NCBI GenBank assembly: GCA_950295325.1
Contig: OX485803.1
Span: 53,647,554-53,711,553, forward strand
Length of the DNA stretch: 64,000 nt
Origin: Polytrichum commune
Taxonomy: Eukaryota > Streptophyta > Polytrichopsida > Polytrichales > Polytrichaceae
Direction of reading: 5' to 3'
Position numbers and translations under genes: made by a program
Shown: one piece after another, positions 56,738 to 64,000 of the stretch
Layout of the letters: every line of letters starts with the position of its first letter
Position numbering within the stretch: the first letter of the stretch is position 1
Notes under the pieces: model-generated
What the model was told of the DNA's origin: nothing
Seen by the model: the letters and a program-made list of their open reading frames with translations, nothing else
Databases searched by the model: none

Positions 56738-57205
56738 TACACTCTAAACTCCGTAGTATCACACCTGTGGCAACCAAAGTGCATGTGATATTACGGAGTT
56801 TTGTTGTATTAACATGGATGCGTGATACCAATGAATTAGTGTAGCATGTGACACTATGGAATAACACAAAATGCAACATATTAAATGATGGGGGTGTGGT
56901 CCACTCCACTTGGCCTTCCCGGACAATGTGGCATATGCATGCACCAACATTCAACAAGTGGCATAAGAAGGAGAAGAAGAAGAAGAATAAGAAGGTGGCA
57001 CTCCACATATTGACACATGGTGCAATGCAAGGGTGTGGATTGACTTCTTTGGTGGTTTGCATTAATGACAAAATTCGTGATATAAGGGAAAGAAAGGTGA
57101 CAACAAGGAGTGAGATTTGAACTACGAACATCCATTCCCAAGGGCTTCGGGATATTAGAGAGTGAGTGACATTGTGGGGGTTGATATTATGGAGTTTAGG
57201 GTGTA
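56738..57205. mobile_element. 468-bp TIR element upstream of the transposase relic
   Basis: TACACTCTAAACTCCGTAG on the left faces CTAAACTCCATAATATCAAC (inverse of the right end). About 21 of 25 terminal bases agree. A second CTCCGTAGTATCA.. / TGATATTACGGAG inversion lies just inside the left end. It encloses overlapping frames on both strands that I regard as non-coding. Confidence 0.55.
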
Positions 57206-57249
57206 CAAACTTGCCTCCTTTGTTAAGGTTTGGGTTTTAGGTTATCGAA

Positions 57250-58405
57250 ATGGACACATATATGTGGCTCGATTTGGACGATAGCTCTAATGATGAAATT
57301 TTGAAGGAGCTTGAAGATAAATTCAAGGTTTTTTACACAATGATGGCCATTTGTGCCAACACTTGGAAGTTTTTCAATCCAAATGAGCTAAAGTATGGAG
57401 GTCAAGGTGTAGTTGATCACAACCGTGGTGTGCATGATGTTCTTTCGCTCATGAGAGCCATACCTCAAAATTTCAAGACCCTTACAAACTTCACCTTACC
57501 TGAGTTTGATGAGCTTTGTGGACTAGTTATGCCAATGATTGCCTCTCATGTTGTGTTTAGAGGTGAGGTTCATAAGTTGTTGAGTCATCTTGTGACGTCA
57601 TGTCCACAACAATGGCTCTTCATCTTCTTTCCCTACATGGAAATAATGATGTCACAAAAGTTATGATGCCTTTTAGTGGAACTAGTCTCAATAGGCCTTG
57701 TTTGATGAAGTTTTGTTCATATTTTTTTGCTTTAACCATGGACTCGCCGGTGAGATGGTATGATGCAACAAAACATGCTCATTTAAGTACCTTGAACCCT
57801 TATTTTCCTTGGATACATCAAGATTATTTATGGTGTCCTCGTGAAGATACAAAAACCTTGGAACAATCCAGATCACTTAAAGTGGTTTAATGGCCACAAG
57901 AACATGTATTGTATGAATAATACAGTTATTGTCTCACTGAAGGGTTTGTTTTTGTATGTGAACTTGAGTAACCCGACTCTTATCACGATGTCTCTATCTT
58001 GCAACACTCAAAACACTACATGAATTGGCAAAACATTTCGAGCATGGAAACAACAACTTCTAATACCTTCTTGGGGATCATGGGTACATGGGTGCAGAGA
58101 TGCTCATTCTCCATCGCATTGGGGTGAATGAGCGTCCCCAATGTGCCTTGCAATGCTATCGATGCATTCAACAAGATGCATGCATGTTATAGGGTGCGTG
58201 TGGAATGTGCATTGGAGGCTTGAAGTGAAAGTTTGCAAGGTTGATGAAATGATTTGATGCTAAAAAATCAAAGCACATACACTTGTTTGGGTCTTGTGCC
58301 CTTTGGACAAACTTTCTTCACCGAAGAGGGATGGATTGGTCGCAAGAGGTTACTAGAGATAGAGTTGAGAACCCAGAGGCTCATGGTGGGGAGGGAGACT
58401 ATTAG
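57250..58405 (+). pseudogene. Decayed PIF/Harbinger transposase (DDE nuclease)
   Basis: The frame opens at ATG 57250 (MDTYMWLDLDDSSNDE) and carries an N-terminal Harbinger-type segment (FKTLTNFTLPEFDELCGL), ending at a stop near 57664. The protein continues in other frames: HGNNDVTK (57640), then VKIQKPWNNPDHLKWFNGHK with MYCMNNTVIV (57841), then GDHGYMGAEMLILHRIG (about 58073), RVRVE (about 58195) and HIHLFGSCALWTNFLHRR (about 58270). These are the ordered blocks of plant PIF transposases. The second catalytic Asp (GDHGY) and the Glu (RVRVE) survive. The first Asp of the expected DGTLVK is Tyr here (YGVLVK). At least three frameshifts and two stops make it inactive. Confidence 0.85.
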
Positions 58406-58637
58406 TGGGTTGACTTTATGATTTCTTACATGTAAATATTTCTATGAATAGCGCCCCACCTTTCATTCACAAGCACATACATATCTTCTTGATTACAAAG
58501 ACAGAGTCCATAGAATGGATAGTGTGCAAGTACAATGGAATTAGGTACATGTGAAACCTCAACCACATAAAGCTAGAAAGGATGATACACTAAAGCTAAA
58601 ACAAATAGTCCATAGAGTAGATAGAATGCAAAAAATT

Positions 58638-58658
58638 GTGTGTGTGTGTGTGTGTGTA
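58638..58658 (+). repeat. (GT)n microsatellite
   Basis: About ten TG units in the AT-rich stretch between the transposase relic and the convergent ORF remnant. Confidence 0.9.
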
Positions 58659-58790
58659 TAAATACATGCTCAATTACATGAAGCTAGAATGAATAATATG
58701 CTTGAATGAAAAAAACTTTTAATTTATTGCCAAAGTGAAATTTGTGTCAAAAATACATAGTTGAAGTAGTCGCCCTATCACTATATCTAC

Positions 58791-59727
58791 CTACAAACCC
58801 ATCAAGATCCTAACTTGCTCCCTAAAGCTCTTGTCTATAATTACACCTAAATCATGAGCCTTCTCCAAGTTGGCTATCTTGAAGTGTAACTCTTTTTGTT
58901 CACTATTCTTGACCTTGGTGGCCAACAATGAGCCCCAAACCTCGCTACTAACCTTCCACATCCTTGCCATACTCTTAGACTATGCTCCTAATATCTCTCC
59001 CTTTGTCATAGGCCTCTTTGTATGATCTTGTGTACTTTTGATGCTAGCAACCTCGTTTGTGCTTGAAAGAGTAGCCGCATTATCATATGATGGAGTGGTT
59101 GGATGGGTCTCTTCCTAAGTGAAGGCGGAACCTTGCAAGATGGAGTGGTGGTGTTTAAGGACTTTCCTAGTTGCATGCTCATCAATGCTCTGTAGAGTCT
59201 CATCACATTGAGGAACGGCCTTCCCAGTACCTTGCTCATTAGATGTGCTTGTCTTAGTGGAGTTCAATGCGTCTCTTAGTCTTTCCTTTAGTGTCTCCTC
59301 TTGATGCAATGTTTAGGAAACACCTTCTTGAACCCTTCACACATTTTACGCCACACTAGATTTGGCATTGATTGGGTGACATTTTCCCTTATGCGAGAGT
59401 ATTTTGCAAAATGCACATAGTATGAAGGCGACATCTTGGCCAACATCTTCGATTCAAGTGCAGACATGTATCCCCTTTCGTTCCATGATCTCTTAGAGGG
59501 TGGCATAAATGCATTGGCACCTTTGGGCTAGGGCTTGGGTGGGGAGGGTTGAGTTGGAATAGAAGTTTGTCATGATATGGGGTCTCCATGCCATCTATCA
59601 CCTGATAATCCTCGTCCTCTCTTGCTAAAGACTCTATCAACACCTCAACCTTATTTGTCGTAAATTGATGACCATGATTGTGAGCTAGCTCAATAGCTAT
59701 CAAACTCTCATAGTTTGGTGTGTTCAA
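58791..59727 (-). pseudogene. Decayed minus-strand ORF, possible Harbinger ORF1 (DNA-binding partner)
   Basis: Successive minus-strand frames read as one interrupted protein. They are MNTPNYESLIAIELAHNHG (59727), then MPPSKRSWNERGYMSAL.. with SMPNLVWRKMCEGFKKVF (59506-59288), then ETLKERLRDAL (59309), then SMARMWKVSSEVWGSLL and FREQVRILMGL, ending at a stop at 58791-58793. Spaced tryptophans and basic residues in the second block resemble the Myb/trihelix region of ORF1 proteins that accompany PIF/Harbinger transposases. The position, convergent with the transposase relic, fits. Similarity is weak to my eye, and it could be another transposon gene. Confidence 0.4.
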
Positions 59728-59888
59728 GCCGGGTCATTCCATACTTGCCAAAAAAAATTAAAAATAAAAAACCACAAGTGTGAGTAATGGAAAAAATTTA
59801 GCATGGCTTCTACACTAGATCACGAGGTTGCACAATTGCAAGTCTAGTTTAGAAAAAATTGAGCTTGGCTTCTGCACTAGACCATGAG

Positions 59889-60584
59889 CCCGGGGGGTGA
59901 ACTCTTCATACCACGTACATAATTAATGAGAGTGTAAGAATGGGTATTATTTGAGGCATTAGCATACATATGGGAGAGGTATTATTTTTCTCTACTGTGT
60001 ACATCTAGAAAGTTTATTAATTTTTTTGATGAACAAAAGGATGCCCTAAGGTTAGAGGAAAAAATTAACAATAGTTTCATCCAATTCAAAATTTCATCCA
60101 TTGTTGTCATATGGTCATAGTCCTTAATGACTATCATGTATGCTCTTCTTAGGGTTTACATTTGGTTCAAGGTCTCTAGTATTTACATACTAGGGGCTCT
60201 TGGAGCGCTCATGGGTTTCCTCGAGTTTTCTCTTTAAATTCCGGCTAATTTATTTGTGTTGTTGTCTTTGTTTGTTTGAGACAATCGATAAGTTACATAC
60301 TATGGATGAAAAAACATTAAATGACTTCCTCATTGGAAAGTGAAATTGAATATTATGTCCACTAAAGGCTTATTTAATCCATTATTTACTTAATTATATA
60401 TGTAGTGGAGGTATTTATCACATCAAATAAAAAAGCATAGTATAAATACATGAATATTTTTTCTAGCATTCCGCTAGTACGTATACATTTATTTTTTTCT
60501 ATGAACTTTTCGTATATAGGGGTTTAATTTTCATAGTGACCTACGCATGTCATTTAGTTCCCAATGAAGTGTCCACCCCCCGGG
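59889..60584. mobile_element. CCCGGGGGGTG-terminus element, copy 2, with clean target duplication (696 bp)
   Basis: It begins CCCGGGGGGTGAACTCTTCA and ends AGTGTCCACCCCCCGGG; both extremities are CCCGGG. ACCATGAG stands on both sides (59881-59888 and 60585-60592), or nine bases if a shared G is counted. The host sequence is itself one half of a local duplication whose uninterrupted partner (CTAGATCACGAGGTTGCACAATTG region, about 59816-59840) gives a related empty site. The duplication length suits hAT or Mutator-type elements. The interior matches 26263-26840. Confidence 0.82.
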
Positions 60585-60607
60585 ACCATGAGATTGCATA
60601 ATTGAGA

Positions 60608-61047
60608 TTCACACACGAGCCAAGAGCCGTGACCATGAAATTGTGAGAGCCCAAAAGAACGTGTCCCAAGGCCGTCCCAACACACCTCCAAAATCGTGTA
60701 GTGTGGTCACGGACCCTCGAGTGTAGTGTGAAGCAATATGTGACCGGGCCCTCAACCAAATGCTATTACAATGAATTTCTATCCATGCGGGTCCTCACAC
60801 ATGATGAAATAAAATGAACCAACGGTTGTGAGCGTTCGGAGTGTCATGGTCTCCTGGTTTTGGGTTAGGCCTACTTCCAAGAGGTGGTTATGGAAAATAG
60901 TCCAAGTGACCATGAAACATGATCCATTGGATGCCATGTAAGAATCCACGTAGACTTTACATCCATCTTGCATTCACGTACTCTATTAGTCCCTCAAGCG
61001 TAGTGTGAAGTGAACTTGGACTGGCTCCGCCTTTCCCACCAATGAGA
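60608..61047 (+). mobile_element. Truncated copy of the 48883 MITE
   Basis: About 440 bp aligning with 48893-49330 in the same orientation. Both termini (GGGCC ends) are missing, so this copy cannot be mobile. It starts about 15 bp after the target duplication of the preceding element. Confidence 0.78.
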
Positions 61048-61321
61048 ATGAGAACGATTAGAGGAAGAGAGGGAAACTTTCATATTTTAACATACCTCTC
61101 ATTCATCCCAAATAAAGACTTGACCCCCTATACTTACAAATCCACTTCATGATTAAATAAATAACCAACGTCGGACAATGTGACGTGAATTTGAGCCTGT
61201 TGGTCCTACCCTGCTCAAGAATTCTCTTGACGCAAGGTCAAGTTTACTGCCTACCTTACGGTGGATGGGCTCTTGGTTTCCTACCTATCTAGCTAGTTTT
61301 TTTCGTCAAGTAGAGAGATGA

Positions 61322-61390
61322 TTTCACAGCGGGAATTGAACCGCCAACCACTCCATATGAAAATGGGTACCTCACCACTATCACCGAGTA
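61322..61390 (-). other. tRNA-like segment, possible SINE head
   Basis: On the minus strand: GGTGATAGTGGTGAGGTACC (box A-like), then about 25 nt, then GGTTCAATTCCCGC (box B-like). Order and spacing are those of a tRNA-derived SINE promoter. The stems do not pair fully, so a tRNA gene is unlikely. Confidence 0.35.
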
Positions 61391-61668
61391 ATTTAAGGTC
61401 ATCTCAGACCAATCCGCTTCAAGTTTGTATGCCTCAAAAACTCCGTTTCTTAAGCTTGCATCATGCACATGATGGTGTTGTCATTAAAAAAGAGGCTCAA
61501 GTTTGTCTAAGATCTTGTACTTGTGCTTTTTCAAGTGTTGAGATCAATTCGGTGTTTGAATGATGACATGGCCTTCTCACCTACTACTTAGTACTACCAC
61601 CATAATGTTAGACTCTTTCCCAACATGAAATTTATTTGCGTGTCGAAGTACCGAAATAACACAAGGAT

Positions 61669-62034
61669 TGATGTTGGACCGGTAACTTACACCTATAGGT
61701 GTATGCATGGTATTAATAATCAACATCCATAATGGTATCAACGAACCTACCCGTGGGTATGAAAATTATAGCACCAGTCAAATCTTGATGTTTGGTGAGT
61801 ATGTCAAAGTGAGAGAATTTCTTACAAGTTGGAGTTATTACTCAGGTCAATATTTTTTTTGGTAATTTTACCTAGAAATGAAGGTTCTTGCATGATACAT
61901 AGACCCAGATCATATTAACAACATAATTATCATTAATAAAGTATATCCTACTTGTATATTAAAAAAAAGTGAAATCTTCGTTATAGGAACATGAATGATA
62001 TATAAAAGAAAAAAAGGATTTTAGTCCATCTTTG
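61669..62034 (-). mobile_element. hAT-like MITE, copy 4, inverted and diverged
   Basis: About 366 bp, the length of copies 1 and 3. Read forward it runs GATGTTGGACCGGTAA, GTATGCATGGTATTAA, ATGGTATCAACGA, AGAGAATTTCTTA, GGTAATTTTACCTAG, then a purine-rich AAAAAAAAGTGAAATC block, and AGTCCATCTTTG. Each corresponds to the inverse of copy 3 in the same order. Flanking octamers are too decayed to read as a duplication. Confidence 0.65.
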
Positions 62035-62249
62035 GTGAAGATACACCTCATGTAGACGTGCCTTAGATGGGTACTTTTCGTTGCGCCCCCTTTGTCGAGG
62101 TCACCTTCAAACCCTCAGCAAACTTAGACGGTGTAACCCGCTGCTGACCGGTTTACATGGAAGTTACTCCCACCAAAATTAGATCCTTCATTTGATTTCC
62201 ATTTCTGGTGAAGGTGTTTGCACTCATATAATCTTAATTTTGTGATACA

Positions 62250-62505
62250 TAATTTTAATGCTCTTTTTGAATCTTCAAGGACAAATTGACCTAAGTTTTC
62301 AAGTTTATGTCCCCCAAAATCTAATGTCAAGGTTAGGTGTTCCTAAACCTTTATTAGATTTTGCATCTTATATGGACTTAGTAACATAATCCCTTTTCTA
62401 ATCAAGAGCCCTTTATAAATCTCTAAGGATAAAGTGTCCAAGTCTTTAAGTTTATGTTCCCCGAAACCCTAATGTCAAGGTTAAGTGTTTTAGGGAGAAC
62501 ATCGT
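62250..62505. repeat. Weak tandem duplication
   Basis: TTTAAGTTTATGT.CCCC.AAA, followed by CTAATGTCAAGGTTA and GTGTT, occurs near 62298 and 62448. Each is preceded by a GGA.AAA.TG.CC.AAGT block. Spacing is about 150-160 bp. The function is unknown. Confidence 0.5.
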
Positions 62506-63273
62506 TCATACATACAATATCTTTCATGGTTTGAATGATCGTAAAAGATTCTTAATCCATTTAAGAATATGTACTTATGATAAGGTTACAATTCCTTGAA
62601 AGTCCAAACATACTCCTTCACTAAAGTATATTCATAAGATTTTCTTCCGATATTTTAATTCCTAGAGTCCACATTCATATGCATGAATTCTTTCATTCCA
62701 AATGCTTGCCCTATGGTTATTCAAGTTATTTCCTTTGTAATCCCTAAATCATCATTTTAGAGTTTCTTTGGAGATCTTTTAGGAATTCCTACGTAATCAT
62801 TTCAAGTTCATTTAAATGACAAGATGTGTTTAGAGATGACATCTTGGATTGTAGTTGATGTGGCCTAATCGACGGCCATCTCCTTTCGGTCCTCCTCTTG
62901 ATGGTGAAACCGATATCTCCACCAAGTAAAGTACCGTGTACTCTTTAACTCACGATTCTCCGATTCCGAGCTAATTTTTAGATGAAATTGCTCCGATTCT
63001 GAAAATGTATCCTCCAAGTTCGAAACGTAATTTCTCAAAGAGGTCCTTCTCTTTTTGCTATTTTAACCCGCATTCGGTTTTCAAACTTCTCCAAACGAAA
63101 CTAGGCTTGGGTATTGTTTTACGGCCGTACACCTTCAAATTCTCCTATTTGCCCATTCTCCAAGTTTTTGAGGACTTTCCGAATCCTTCCAAGTCTTCGA
63201 GTGCAAGGATTCTTCAATTCTTTGAATCTTGAATGCCGAGGATCTTTCGATCCTTAATGTTTTCTAAACTCGC
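62506..63273. other. Unassigned sequence
   Basis: TCCAAGT, CTCCGATTC and ATCCTT words recur loosely. The frame 63005-63232 has no family signature and is low in complexity. The repeat array and TATA-like site that follow suggest this may be part of an LTR or a promoter region, but I see no retroelement genes. Confidence 0.35.
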
Positions 63274-63470
63274 GGCCTCCAATCTCAAGGGCCTCCAGTC
63301 TCAAGGGCCTCCAGTCACTCATGGGCCTCAACGCCTCCGAGGATAATATTTCAATCCTTTAAGTTCGAACGCCTCCGAGGATATTATTTCAATCCTTTAA
63401 ACTCCGCGAGGATATATTTCAATCCTTTAACTCCGCGAGCGCGAGGATATATTTCAATCCTTTAAAGTTC
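63274..63470 (+). repeat. Two adjoining short tandem arrays
   Basis: Array 1 is GGGCCTCCAGTCTCAAG-like, three units of about 18 bp (63274-63327). Array 2 is GAGGATATTATTTCAATCCTTTAA-like, four units of 30-43 bp (about 63338-63465), preceded in turn by CGCCTC(CGA) or CTCCGCGAG. The sequence is CpG-containing, unlike its surroundings. Confidence 0.8.
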
Positions 63471-64000
63471 GTAGGCCACCGGTCTTCTAGTCCGCCACCT
63501 CGAGTTGCTTGCGTTGAATGAGGTGAATTAGGTGCCATATGTGGCCCCTTTATATAGGCTTCGAATTTAGGGTAATCTAAGATGTGGCGGTTAGGTCTTT
63601 AAATGTCTGTATTTACTAATTTTATCCCTGAATGTTCATACAGTCTAAATTAGGCTCTGTCAGATCTATAATTAGACTGGCACGTGCTTTAATTAGATCT
63701 ACTCATTAAGTACATGCGGCCATGTTCTAACCGCCTAGATGTGCCTTGGGTGGTTATAACTCCTCTTCATCCATTCATCCACTTTGTACCCATCCATTCA
63801 TTTGCATAAGTTCATTACGATGAAATAGGTAGTTATGTTCATCCGGAGGGATTTCATCCCCCTCGGGTATGTCCTTTCATCCCCCCCTTTGTCCTAAGTG
63901 TCTACCACCTTTCTCACTAACCTATCTACTAATTGGTGAGGTGGCTCGGTGAGGTGGCTTGGTGAAGTGGCCGCCCCGTGCCCTAATCTGCCCTCGGTGG
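63471..64000. other. Window end, TATA-like site, no gene seen
   Basis: CCCTTTATATAGGC lies at about 63548 and is a good TATA-box context on the + strand. No coding start is evident before the window ends. It could be a gene promoter or the U3/R part of an LTR. Confidence 0.35.

Noticed and set aside
56694-57141. Overlapping frames of up to 145 codons on the minus strand
   Set aside because: They lie wholly inside a TIR element, are hydrophobic by composition and match nothing recognisable.
63274-63470. CRISPR-like array
   Set aside because: Repeat spacing is irregular, there are no unique spacers of constant length, and the genome is a plant's.

Overview
The window is nuclear DNA of a land plant. 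Four split genes with clear plant orthologues are present: glutathione synthetase, the DEAD-box helicase RH29, the GT47 glycosyltransferase FRA8/IRX7 and the DNA methyltransferase MET1. They have GT-AG introns, one promoter carries a plant telo-box, and the gene-poor remainder is AT-rich and full of small DNA-transposon relics. I cannot name the species or the lineage below land plants from sequence alone. All four genes lie on the + strand.

Layout. 37-1253: the last two coding exons of glutathione synthetase (5' end outside the window). 4838-11551: the complete RH29/DBP10-type helicase in 14 coding exons (874 aa). 11.6-17 kb: intergenic MITEs, a 173-nt hairpin and a repeat cluster. 17.5-19.75 kb: two successive triplicated leader arrays, followed by FRA8 at 19855-22668 (4 exons, 484 aa). 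22.7-32.9 kb: transposon relics without an intact gene. 33.0-33.5 kb: a CpG-rich promoter-like block, then MET1 at 33623-43204 (13 exons in my model, 1611 aa). 43.2-64 kb: gene-poor, with many MITEs, a dead PIF/Harbinger transposase (57.25-58.4 kb) and a convergent second ORF remnant (58.8-59.73 kb).

Functions. The genes are unrelated housekeeping or developmental functions (glutathione synthesis, large ribosomal subunit assembly, secondary-wall xylan, maintenance CG methylation), and I see no operon-like or cluster logic. The common thread is the repeats. At least seven TIR families recur, and several have legible target-site duplications: 8 bp hAT-like, TTA/TAA PIF/Harbinger-like, TA-flanked, and one 8-9 bp family with a related empty site inside the window. 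Local tandem duplication recurs beside genes: FRA8 leader twice, MET1 first intron, RH29 last intron, and a 27-bp duplication of a MET1 splice acceptor.

I did not find a convincing new multi-gene system. The best leads are the in-frame duplicated splice acceptor in the MET1 catalytic region, the triplicated FRA8 leaders with G-box-like cores, the 14.3-kb hairpin and the tandem hAT MITE that shares one target duplication.
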